The translations under genes and the position numbers were made by a program. Below the pieces are notes generated by a model. The model saw only the letters and a list, made by a program, of their open reading frames with translations. It searched no databases and was not told where the DNA came from. From Mucilaginibacter sp. 14171R-50 (GTDB lineage: Bacteria > Bacteroidota > Bacteroidia > Sphingobacteriales > Sphingobacteriaceae), in the NCBI RefSeq assembly GCF_010093045.1, contig NZ_CP048115.1, forward strand, positions 2,914,001-2,978,000: a stretch of DNA of 64,000 bases, given 5' to 3'. This document shows positions 17,052-25,493 of the stretch, one piece after another. The number at the start of each line of letters is the position of its first letter. The stretch's first letter is position 1.

Positions 17052-19529
17052 AGGTTTTTCGCTAAACGCGATACTTCCTTTGCTGTCACTCTTCACCCTG
17101 CGTACTTTACCATTAATCGCTAAGCTATACATTGTTGATGGTTTAAGTTCCTTGACGTGAAAAGTCAACGGCTGTTTTTTTCCGTTTAAAAAATTAAAAA
17201 CCCATGTTTTTTGCTTATTGGTCCATGAGTTGATGGTTAACTTATACCGGCAGCTACCTGTTACCTGCATGGCCGGGTTTTCGCTATCTCCGTTGAAGTA
17301 ATTGAGTTGGTTACCTGACGAGGAAAACCCAAATTTTGACGCGGCGCGCACTTCAATTCTGCCGTCGGCAATCCCGTAGTCACCCGGGCTCAGTTTGATT
17401 TTCAGATCCTGGTCGTGATAACGGTACCTAAGAACAGTGCGGGACAATTCAGGTGTTAAATGCGGATCAAGGTACAGCCGGTTATACAACGGATTGACAC
17501 CGTAGATGGACTGATAAAGTCCGACGATGGCCAGGCTGTTACCGGCCAGGATGTCGTCACCCTGCCCGGATTGATCTTTTCGGCTGTAGCGCTGGAAAGC
17601 CAATCCGTCCTTTCCATATTGTTGAAGGACATTTTTTACGTACTTTAAAGCAATTTGCGGCTGGTATCTGGAATATGCGGCAACGCCCACGGCGCCCCAG
17701 GAAAGGAAAAGGTCCCCGTTTTCATAATTCGGGAACGGAAGCTGATCTTTACGCAACTCTCCCGGTTCGTAAGAGGACATGGTTAGGGGCCAGAAAAACA
17801 ATTTTTCCTGCTGCATTTGCTGCTCAATACTATTCAGTATCTGATTTGCCCGTTCCTGCCGGTCGCAAATGCCGTAAGCTATCGCCATGAAATTTACCGG
17901 CGTTACCATATTGCGGCCATGGATGGTGCCGTTCTTATCGCGCCAGTGTACATAGCAGTTATTTTTTTCATCCCAAAATCCACCCCGGCTGGTCGGCTTG
18001 TTAAAACGCTCTTTAAGCTTAGCGGCAAACGCCCCATAATATTCCGCTTTAGCAGGGTTACCCAGTAATTTTTCAATTTTTACCCATTTGGTCAGCGCGT
18101 AATACAGTTTGGCATTTACAAATGCATTTTCATAAGATGCCCATACAATATCTATCCAGTCGCTGCTTTTTTGCTCGTGCTGGTTGTCATTCATCATTTC
18201 CACCAGTCCGTTATGATTTTCATCGCGGTTGAGTATCCAGTCGAGCGCCTTTTCACAAGCCTTCTGCTGCCCCCTTATCCAGGTATTGTCGCCCGTCAGG
18301 TCAAAAAGATCCGAAACATTGCTGACGTAATCCGGATTGGAATCCATCAGGGTACCCCATTGTGCTTCATAAAAGCCATACTTGTTAAACTGGCCTGGCG
18401 CCGCGTCTTCATTCGAGTAAGCCCAGCGGGCGTAAACCCGGCCATTCGCTTTAATCGCGTGGTCACGGTAAAAGTCCAGGCAGGCCTGGTATCCTTTCAG
18501 GTATGCCGGGTCATTTATCCCCAAACCCAACTGCGCGATATATTGCTCATGCAGGCAGATGGGGCCGTAAGGCGTTGCCCAACTGTTGCCGCCGTAATGC
18601 AGGGAATCGATCACGCCAATGCGGGCAATGGTATTTAACACGGCACTCACCTGGTCGCCATCCACACCAGCTAAATGTCCCCTGTCATAACGCGCATTAT
18701 TGTCGGCATACTTAAACATGACCGATAGGTTTGATTGGCTTACACCCGGCAGCGGCGCCCACAAATTTCCCTCGCCCCTGATAAATAATCTCCTGTGCGT
18801 ATCTTTGTCCATAAGCGGCTTAATATCCTGTGGCGAGCTAACGATGCTATACGACAACCTGTCCTCGGCAGTGTACTTGTACGTCATTGCTACCTGGTTT
18901 CCGTTAGCACTGACCGATACGTCTAACCCGTCGGCGTTGCGGCTATTCCAGAAACGGGACGTTTGCGAATGTACCCCGTAACTGGAAGGCTTCTTTGTAA
19001 AAAGGTAGAACCAGGCTAATCCTCCGTAACCCTGGAAAGCGCCGTCCCAGGTTTTTATGCTTTTAAAATTGATAACGGGCGTTGAAGTAGCGGTGAGCGG
19101 AACAATTTTGGAGAATTTACGGGCAATTTGCCAAACAAGCTGATCGCGTTTTTTTAAAAAGGTCCAGGTCTCCTTTACAGATAGTTCATCATCGCCATAG
19201 TTGATATTATCGATCACGGTGCGGTCTTTTCCTGGTACAACCAGGGCCTTGCCAAGAAGATGAAGCGAAGTATAAGTCTTGTCCCGAAAGCTCAGGGAGG
19301 TGAACATACCATCGTGGGCGTCAACTACTTTTCTGCCGTTAAGCGCCATGGAAACCACGCTGGCTCCGCTGCCGAAATTAAGCACAAGCTTGATTTTACC
19401 ATTTTCAATAACATATGTCTTTCCCGATCTCTGTAATTGGTTTGCAGCAGCAAATGCAGGTATGTTGTTGGTTATAACCATAAAAAATAATAACCAAGCC
19501 AGCTTACCGAAAAAGCTATTGAAAACCAT
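17013..19529 (-). CDS. secreted six-hairpin ((alpha/alpha)6) glycosidase-like protein
   Basis: An 838-residue exported enzyme. Starting at the ATG at 19529 gives a signal peptide, FFGKLAWLLFFMVITN, with an Ala-rich cleavage region; an upstream ATG at 19574 is possible. The N-terminal half is a beta-sandwich. The middle is a helical barrel typical of debranching enzymes and rhamnosidase relatives, with aromatic and acidic loops such as RWAYSNEDAAPGQFNKYGF, GLVEMMNDNQHEQKSSDW and NYENGDLFLSWGAVG. A beta-sandwich closes the C-terminus. Which acids are catalytic is unclear, so I do not assign a GH number. It ends inside the last 39 bases of the convergent isomerase gene. Confidence 0.8.
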   Translation of the reverse strand: MVFNSFFGKLAWLLFFMVITNNIPAFAAANQLQRSGKTYVIENGKIKLVLNFGSGASVVSMALNGRKVVDAHDGMFTSLSFRDKTYTSLHLLGKALVVPGKDRTVIDNINYGDDELSVKETWTFLKKRDQLVWQIARKFSKIVPLTATSTPVINFKSIKTWDGAFQGYGGLAWFYLFTKKPSSYGVHSQTSRFWNSRNADGLDVSVSANGNQVAMTYKYTAEDRLSYSIVSSPQDIKPLMDKDTHRRLFIRGEGNLWAPLPGVSQSNLSVMFKYADNNARYDRGHLAGVDGDQVSAVLNTIARIGVIDSLHYGGNSWATPYGPICLHEQYIAQLGLGINDPAYLKGYQACLDFYRDHAIKANGRVYARWAYSNEDAAPGQFNKYGFYEAQWGTLMDSNPDYVSNVSDLFDLTGDNTWIRGQQKACEKALDWILNRDENHNGLVEMMNDNQHEQKSSDWIDIVWASYENAFVNAKLYYALTKWVKIEKLLGNPAKAEYYGAFAAKLKERFNKPTSRGGFWDEKNNCYVHWRDKNGTIHGRNMVTPVNFMAIAYGICDRQERANQILNSIEQQMQQEKLFFWPLTMSSYEPGELRKDQLPFPNYENGDLFLSWGAVGVAAYSRYQPQIALKYVKNVLQQYGKDGLAFQRYSRKDQSGQGDDILAGNSLAIVGLYQSIYGVNPLYNRLYLDPHLTPELSRTVLRYRYHDQDLKIKLSPGDYGIADGRIEVRAASKFGFSSSGNQLNYFNGDSENPAMQVTGSCRYKLTINSWTNKQKTWVFNFLNGKKQPLTFHVKELKPSTMYSLAINGKVRRVKSDSKGSIAFSEKPSASARKISITAF

Positions 19530-19862
19530 TGGTTTCGGGCAAAATTTACCGGGTTTAAGTAAATAATGAAGCATTTCGAAGAATTTTATAGTGAGATCAA
19601 TCAAAAGTATTGGAAAACGATCGTACCACAATTGGAACTAATGGACTAATTTTTAACCTTTTTGACATTTAGTGCTACATAAATACCGGATACGTTTAGT
19701 TCGTTGCGGATCCATGGGTATCCGGTGGCGTTTTATAAAATATCAAAAAGGATAAACATTAAGCCATAGAGGTCGAGCGCAAGCCTTCTTTAATCTTTAA
19801 ATTTGACTGATTGAGTGATTCCGGTTTTATGGGGCACTTTACCAATGTAAGCTCTTTTGCAC
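19530..19862. other. divergent intergenic region between glycosidase and GH43
   Basis: No gene is visible. The region lies between divergent starts and should carry promoters for both glycosidase genes. I see no convincing TTTG/TAnnTTTG pair. Confidence 0.4.
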
Positions 19863-21386
19863 ATGACCACTATACGTTTACATATTGTAACGATCACCTT
19901 ATTAATATGCCTTTCGGCTCGCAGCGCGTTGTGCCAAATAAGGAACTTCGACCAAGATGGACGCCAAATCACGCGCCTCAGTATGGCGGGGGATGCCATA
20001 GATGCCCATGACGGAGAAATAGCACAATTCAACGGAACTTACTATCTGTATGGTACCAGTTACGATTGTGGGTTTGAATGGGGAAATAAAGGTGCCCCCT
20101 TCTGCGGTTTTAAGGTTTATTCCTCTAACGATCTGGTGAACTGGGCGGATAAAGGGTATTTGTTTGATGCTCAAACGCCGGTTTGGCAAAGCCGCTGCGA
20201 TGGCAAAACTTATGGTTGTTTCCGTCCGCATGTGGTTTATAACAAGCTCAATAACAATTACGTTCTGTGGATAAACGTTTATGATAATGTCATCGGCTAC
20301 CGGGTGTTCAGCAGCAGTTCACCTACAGGGCCTTTCAAAGAAGTAGCCGAGCCAAAACTTACCGTTAATGCCGATAAACCCAGGGCCGGGCTTAACAACG
20401 GGGATCACGATATTTTTATTGATGGCGACGGCCAGGGATATATCGCTTTTACCGACTGGAGAACCAAGGGTACCATCGTTATCGAAAAACTAAGCGCCGA
20501 TTATTTAACGGGTACGGGAGAATGTGTAAAAATGGTTACGCCCGGATCAACGGAAGCCCCGGCGCTTTTTAAACGAAAAAACCTTTATTACCTTACTTAT
20601 TCAGATCCCAACTGCGGTTATTGCCCGGGGACGGGCACATCATACCGCACTGCGGCTAATCCCTTAGGCCCTTGGAGCGAAGGGATTTCCATCAGCGATA
20701 ACTCCTGCGGCGGCCAGCCGTCGTTCGTATCCACCATAAAGATCAACGACGACGAGATATGTCTTTATGGCAGCGATCTGTGGAACAACGCAGCCAAAAA
20801 TGAGGCCCTTGCAAATTACTATTGGGCTCCTTTAGCGTTCAACACCGATGGCAGCATCAAACCACTCCTGTGTGCGGAGGAGTACCGGAAAACCAAAGTC
20901 TTATCCCGTAAAAAGCCTGTAGCCCCGGCGCCAAGACAAGACTATTTTACTGCCGAAGCCAGGGTTGATAAGGAAACGCAATGGGGGCAGACATTTGTTG
21001 CCGATCGGAACGGTCTGGTGGCGAAACTGGAAATGTCGGTTTTTAAAAATCATCGCCCCGAGAAGGACCTGGAGATTTACATTTGCGCCGTATTGAACAG
21101 CAAACTCCAAATGTCTGCTCCGCTATTCAAAAAGGTTGTGTCTGTGGCAGGTATCGGCTGGTCAGCAAAAAGATTGGTGATCTCGCCCGGTTTAAAAGTA
21201 AAAAAGGGGGCCAAATATGCAGTTATTATGCATACTGGTTCTCCTGTGGGTTATTTTGGCTTTTTAGCACGTAAGGAGGGCGCTAATGCGGGTGCTTATC
21301 TGATCAACAGTAAGGATGGTGGCAACACCTTTACTAAAAGGCCGGGCGAAGTAATGCGACTAAAAATTAAGATAAAAGCGTTGTAA
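19863..21386 (+). CDS. secreted glycoside hydrolase family 43-like enzyme with C-terminal beta-sandwich
   Basis: A 507-residue exported protein. The ATG at 19863 gives a signal peptide, TTIRLHIVTITLLICLSARS, with a Cys-Gln at its end. The five-bladed propeller acids are visible: the base Asp in DAHDGEIAQFNGTYYLYGTS, the pKa modulator Asp in NGDHDIFIDGDGQGYIAFTD and the acid Glu in GSTEAPALFKRKNLYYLTY. About residues 350-507 form a further beta-sandwich, possibly carbohydrate binding. GH43 enzymes cleave arabinosyl, xylosyl or galactosyl linkages, which fits the isomerase gene downstream. The exact linkage is not readable here. Confidence 0.9.
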   Translation: MTTIRLHIVTITLLICLSARSALCQIRNFDQDGRQITRLSMAGDAIDAHDGEIAQFNGTYYLYGTSYDCGFEWGNKGAPFCGFKVYSSNDLVNWADKGYLFDAQTPVWQSRCDGKTYGCFRPHVVYNKLNNNYVLWINVYDNVIGYRVFSSSSPTGPFKEVAEPKLTVNADKPRAGLNNGDHDIFIDGDGQGYIAFTDWRTKGTIVIEKLSADYLTGTGECVKMVTPGSTEAPALFKRKNLYYLTYSDPNCGYCPGTGTSYRTAANPLGPWSEGISISDNSCGGQPSFVSTIKINDDEICLYGSDLWNNAAKNEALANYYWAPLAFNTDGSIKPLLCAEEYRKTKVLSRKKPVAPAPRQDYFTAEARVDKETQWGQTFVADRNGLVAKLEMSVFKNHRPEKDLEIYICAVLNSKLQMSAPLFKKVVSVAGIGWSAKRLVISPGLKVKKGAKYAVIMHTGSPVGYFGFLARKEGANAGAYLINSKDGGNTFTKRPGEVMRLKIKIKAL

Positions 21387-21459
21387 AGGAGATGTGGTAC
21401 TATGCAAATCCAAAAGTTAATATTGGGTTTTTATAAATTACTGCTTACATAGCTGTCAT

Positions 21460-22359
21460 ATGAATAACTACTACAAATATTTGCCAATAAGTGATGAGGA
21501 TGCGCGGTGGGGGCTATCGGTTGTCAATGCGGGTTGTACGCGTGTAAAGCCCGACAGTTGTTACCCGGTGCCAGATCATCCGGGGCACCATAATTTCAAT
21601 TGGAAAAAAGGGAGGGTATTGAATGAATACCAAATTATTTATATAACGGCGGGGAAAGGTGTTTTTGAGTCCGACAGTGCAGGTATTGTAGATATCCGGG
21701 CCGGAACGATCATTATTCTTTACCCAGGTGACAGGCACCGTTATAAGCCGAGCGCTCATACCGGCTGGGATGAATACTGGATTGGTTTAAAAGGAGAGAT
21801 TATGGACAGGTTGGTATCTAATGGCTTTTTTAAACAGGAATACCCTTGTTTGTTTATTGGTTTTAATGAAAAGGTATTCAACAACCTCCACTATATAATC
21901 GAGCAAACCAAGACCGAGAACCCCGGTTATCAGCCCGATGTTTCGGGGGCTGCGTTATCATTGTTGGGTAGTTGTCATGCCATAGTAAGGCAGGGGGCGG
22001 TTGCGTTTGATATCAACCCGGTTATCCACAAAGCGCTTTTACTTTTCCGTTCGAATATCAATGAGGATTTTTCGCCGGAAACTGCCGCCGATCAACTCCA
22101 GGTCGGCTATTCGTGGTTTCGGAAAGTTTTTAAGGCTCATACAGGTCTTTCCCCGGGGCAGTATTTTATACAATTAAAAATCGAAAGAGCAAAAAATCTG
22201 TTGAGTGATCCGTCATTGTCGACCAAATGGATAGCAAACGACCTGCGCTTTGCGTCATATTTCTATTTCTGCAGGCTTTTTAAGAGCAGAACGGGCATGA
22301 CGCCATTAGAGTATCGTAAGCGGATAAACAAAGGCTCGGGTTTTCAAAGCGACAGATAA
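21460..22359 (+). CDS. AraC-family transcriptional regulator (paralog of the 14199 gene)
   Basis: A 299-residue regulator with the same plan as the AraC gene at 14199-15086. The cupin-like front has FNWKKGRVLNEYQIIYITAG and IIILYPGDRHRYKPSAHTGWD. The two helix-turn-helix motifs include VGYSWFRKVFKAHTGLSPGQ and the terminal SRTGMTPLEYRKRIN. The second HTH is less typical (KWIANDLRFASYFYFCRLF). It lies 73 bases after the GH43 gene and about 127 bases before the isomerase. It may regulate one or both, and could respond to the same ligand as its paralog. Confidence 0.92.
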   Translation: MNNYYKYLPISDEDARWGLSVVNAGCTRVKPDSCYPVPDHPGHHNFNWKKGRVLNEYQIIYITAGKGVFESDSAGIVDIRAGTIIILYPGDRHRYKPSAHTGWDEYWIGLKGEIMDRLVSNGFFKQEYPCLFIGFNEKVFNNLHYIIEQTKTENPGYQPDVSGAALSLLGSCHAIVRQGAVAFDINPVIHKALLLFRSNINEDFSPETAADQLQVGYSWFRKVFKAHTGLSPGQYFIQLKIERAKNLLSDPSLSTKWIANDLRFASYFYFCRLFKSRTGMTPLEYRKRINKGSGFQSDR

Positions 22360-22460
22360 GCTGTGGTTTACCCTGTCGCGTTCAATGGTCTCAATGTCTC
22401 ACTTAGCGCGTAACAATGGAGGCTTTGCAGGCCATTTATACCTAACTATTAAATAACCTC

Positions 22461-22478
22461 CCGTTTAGGTTTAAACGG
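22461..22478. promoter_or_regulatory. short inverted repeat before the isomerase start
   Basis: A 7-bp inverted repeat (CCGTTTA/TAAACGG) with a 4-base spacer lies 7 bases before the isomerase ATG at 22486. It could be an operator half-site pair or an mRNA hairpin over the ribosome-binding region. No second copy was found elsewhere in the locus, so the role is speculative. Confidence 0.3.
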
Positions 22479-22485
22479 CTGTCCT

Positions 22486-23928
22486 ATGGAAAACCTTGAA
22501 TCAAAAAAAACTGCGTTTAAAATTGGCTTGTTCGGAATCGGCTTAAATACATACTGGGATCAGTTCCCGGGCTTAAAAGACCGTTTGCTGGGGTATATTC
22601 AAACCGTAAGTGAACATCTCGGGAGGTTTCAGGCGGAAGTTTTGAATGTCGGCCTTATCGACGATGTACAAATGGCTTTTCAGGCCGGCACCGATTTTCG
22701 CCGGGCTGATGTGGAAATGATCTTTCTTTATGCCACCACCTATGCACTCTCGTCAACGGTTTTGCCGGTGATCAGGAAGTTAAAGGTGCCTGTTGTTATG
22801 CTCAACCTTAGCCCGGGGGCTGCGATAGACTACGGCGCTTTCAACCGGCTTCCAGACCGTTCCAGCATGACCGCAGAATGGCTGGCCCATTGTGGCAGTT
22901 GCCCTGTGCCTGAAGTTGTAAGCGTGCTTAAAAGCGCTGGAGTTCCATTTTATCAAATAACCGGCACACTGGATGATGAGCAGGTTTGGAAAAAAGCCGG
23001 CGAATGGATAGAAGCGGCAAGGGTAGCTCATGTAATGTCGCGCAATGTGCTGGGTTTGATGGGCAATTATTACCCGGGCATGCTGGATATATATTCAAAC
23101 CTGCGGCTGCATTGCGCCACTTTTGGTGGTCATATAGAAATTATTGAGGTGGACGAGCTATCGAAAATAAGAGAATTTGTTACAGATGCTGATGTAAAGG
23201 CAAAAATGGCCGGGTTCGAAACTGCATTTGATATTAAGCCGGATTGCCCGGCTGCCGAGCTTACCCGGGCTGCTGCCACGGCGGTAGCGTTGGATAGGTT
23301 AGTTGAAAAGTACGGATTGGGATCGCTCGCTTACTATCATAAGGGGCTAGGGGTCCCTGCGAACGAAAACACCATGAGTTCCATCATTTTGGGAACTTCA
23401 ATGTTGACGGCGAACGGTGTTCCGGTTGCAGGAGAATATGAAGTAAAGAATGTTCAGGCAATGAAGATCATGGATATTTTTGGCGCCGGAGGATCATTCA
23501 CAGAGTATTACGCCATGGATTTTAACGATAACGTGGTAATTATGGGCCATGATGGCCCGTGTCATCCTAAGATAGCAGAGGGGAAGGTAAAGGTAAAACC
23601 GCTGGATATCTACCACGGCAAAGTTGGCCGGGGCCTTTCGGTGGAAATGTCTGTAGCGCACGGGAAAGTGACATTGCTTTCCGTAGTAGAAACGCCGGAG
23701 AACAAGCTCTTGTTCCTTGTGGCGGAAGCAGAAAGCGTGCCGGGGCCAATTCTCGAAATAGGCAATACGAACAGCCGTTACCGTTTTCCGGTTGATGCTG
23801 GTCTTTTTATGGAAAAATGGAACGAGCAAGGCCCGGCACATCATTGTGCGATAGGCAGGGGTCATATAGCTTCAAAAATTCAGAAGCTCGGTAATCTGTT
23901 GGGTATAAAAACTGTTGTTATCTGCTAA
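22486..23928 (+). CDS. L-arabinose/L-fucose isomerase-like protein
   Basis: A 480-residue protein of the arabinose/fucose isomerase superfamily. The N-terminal Rossmann-like part has KIGLFGIGLNTYWDQFPGL and the substrate-loop pattern LNLSPGAAIDYGAF. The C-terminal part has DIFGAGGSFTEYYAMDFN, VIMGHDGPCHPKIAEGKV and the closing motif GPAHHCAIGRGH, which carries the conserved histidines expected to bind Mn2+. Its place at the end of a glycan locus with GH43 suggests it converts an aldose, such as arabinose or fucose, into a ketose. The true substrate could differ. Confidence 0.85.
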   Translation: MENLESKKTAFKIGLFGIGLNTYWDQFPGLKDRLLGYIQTVSEHLGRFQAEVLNVGLIDDVQMAFQAGTDFRRADVEMIFLYATTYALSSTVLPVIRKLKVPVVMLNLSPGAAIDYGAFNRLPDRSSMTAEWLAHCGSCPVPEVVSVLKSAGVPFYQITGTLDDEQVWKKAGEWIEAARVAHVMSRNVLGLMGNYYPGMLDIYSNLRLHCATFGGHIEIIEVDELSKIREFVTDADVKAKMAGFETAFDIKPDCPAAELTRAAATAVALDRLVEKYGLGSLAYYHKGLGVPANENTMSSIILGTSMLTANGVPVAGEYEVKNVQAMKIMDIFGAGGSFTEYYAMDFNDNVVIMGHDGPCHPKIAEGKVKVKPLDIYHGKVGRGLSVEMSVAHGKVTLLSVVETPENKLLFLVAEAESVPGPILEIGNTNSRYRFPVDAGLFMEKWNEQGPAHHCAIGRGHIASKIQKLGNLLGIKTVVIC

Positions 23929-24327
23929 GATAATCCCCCGGACCGGCCAGGCTAATGGAGAAGTTGTGGCATTTTTGACTGGCCTCAGTTCGGTGCAAAG
24001 CCAACAGCGTAGAAATTTGATCAGCAAGCTGAACAACGATCCCGCCCGTGCTTGCAAATTTATGAGCGCGACCATATTTCCAAGGCATTCCAGTCAACGT
24101 CATGCTAGTTAAATTATATTCCCTTCCGGCTAGACGCCATTTCCAATATGTAATTGCGTTATACAAGCAACATAAGCAGCGATATGGTTTATCAGGTCAA
24201 AAGTTTTTGGAATATCGAGACGGAATCTAAGACAATAATACTTCGTTTATCTTTAATATTACCAGGTAAAAGCGTAGCAAAAAGGATACATGATTAATTC
24301 GTTTACGCAATATTGATTGGTTTGGAT
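23929..24327. other. intergenic region after the isomerase gene
   Basis: I see no supported gene in this stretch of about 400 bases. Several short frames overlap each other on both strands without domain-like sequence. It also marks a change to more AT-rich DNA in the next gene. Confidence 0.4.
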
Positions 24328-25170
24328 TTAAAGTAAGGTGGCCCTTGTCAGCCAAAGGTTGGATTCAGGCATTGGGTCACCTAATTGAAATGGAACTCCA
24401 GTCACCGTGAAGATTTCATAACCAAAGCTTTTTATGTAATTAATGCACTCCTCTTCAGATAAACCGCTACGAATAACCAAGTCACTAAACTCCATAATTA
24501 TATTTTCAGGCATTATCGCCGAAGGGTGGCCAAAAAGACCTTTGAATACGTTTATTTCATAACCTTCCACATCTATTTTGAGTAAATCAATCTTTTTGAT
24601 ATTGAAGTGCTTAATTAGGCTGATCATGGTTGTTAGCTGTATAAGATATGAATGATGACCTGCCAGGGGTAAATCAACAACCTTTGTAGTTCCGGTGTTT
24701 TTAGGCGTTAAATTGACTATATATCCAAAACTATCTTCGTTTGACAAGCCTACATGAATTGTATGAATGTTTTCAGCATGGTTCAATTGAACATTTTTGA
24801 GCAGACTTAAAAAATTTTGCGCGGATGGCTCAATAGCATAAATTTCTAAATTAGGAATTTTACTTAAGTATAGACTAAACAATCCCATACTGGCACCTAC
24901 GTCGAATAAGATACCGCCTTTATGTAATAAACTTTCGCATTTTTTAAAAGTTAGCGGCTCATATTCCCCAACAAAAGCAAGTTGATGCCCGGTATATTCC
25001 CCGGTCGAAAGATAGTGCTTAGAGCCGTTGGCACTTTCAAATATCACTTGTTTGCCGAAAAAGAAGTTATTTATCCAATTTACGATCCTTATTTTAAATG
25101 GATGATTGGGGGTTTTCCTTACATACAGCAAAAAAAGCTTATCAACAAATCTGCTTCCTTGATATTTCAT
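24328..25170 (-). CDS. FkbM-family SAM-dependent methyltransferase
   Basis: A 280-residue cytoplasmic methyltransferase. The SAM-binding motif is GGILFDVGASMGLFSLYLS, followed by the acidic end of motif II in LEIYAIEPSAQNFLSLLKN. The FkbM-specific IDLLKIDVEGYEINVFKGLF follows near residue 195. Such enzymes methylate sugars or lipid-linked polysaccharide in envelope biosynthesis. The gene stands alone and is more AT-rich than its neighbours, which suggests acquisition. No cosynthetic glycosyltransferase is adjacent, so its substrate is unknown. Confidence 0.88.
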   Translation of the reverse strand: MKYQGSRFVDKLFLLYVRKTPNHPFKIRIVNWINNFFFGKQVIFESANGSKHYLSTGEYTGHQLAFVGEYEPLTFKKCESLLHKGGILFDVGASMGLFSLYLSKIPNLEIYAIEPSAQNFLSLLKNVQLNHAENIHTIHVGLSNEDSFGYIVNLTPKNTGTTKVVDLPLAGHHSYLIQLTTMISLIKHFNIKKIDLLKIDVEGYEINVFKGLFGHPSAIMPENIIMEFSDLVIRSGLSEEECINYIKSFGYEIFTVTGVPFQLGDPMPESNLWLTRATLL

Positions 25171-25493
25171 AGATCGAATATATTACATTCCCTTTTTATT
25201 TGAAGCCCGTCATGTGAAATACACCAATCTTCGGCTTTGTAAACTAATAAGGGATTGAAACTGGCAAGCAAAAATTAGCCTGTTGATTCGCCAACGGCTG
25301 CTTATCCCACATTCTCCTACAATCCAAGGTAGTATCGATAAATTAAGCACTTTCGCGGCATAAATTCTCCTTAAAGTGTATTAAGTAGAACAATCGTAGT
25401 TTTTATCTACTTTCCTTGTTTAGGTATAACGAGAAGGGCGTGTTTTCAAATATATTTTATTATCATTGTCTGTACTTATTCCTTATTATCACA
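25171..25493. other. intergenic region upstream of first Rhs A gene
   Basis: No gene is supported. A TTG codon at 25416 opens the same frame as the Rhs A gene, but the ATG at 25494 is preferred. AT-rich runs are present but no clear TAnnTTTG box is seen. Confidence 0.35.

Noticed and set aside
25416..25493. TTG start extending the first Rhs A protein
   Set aside because: It adds a second hydrophobic stretch in front of the signal peptide. The ATG at 25494 gives a more plausible exported protein.
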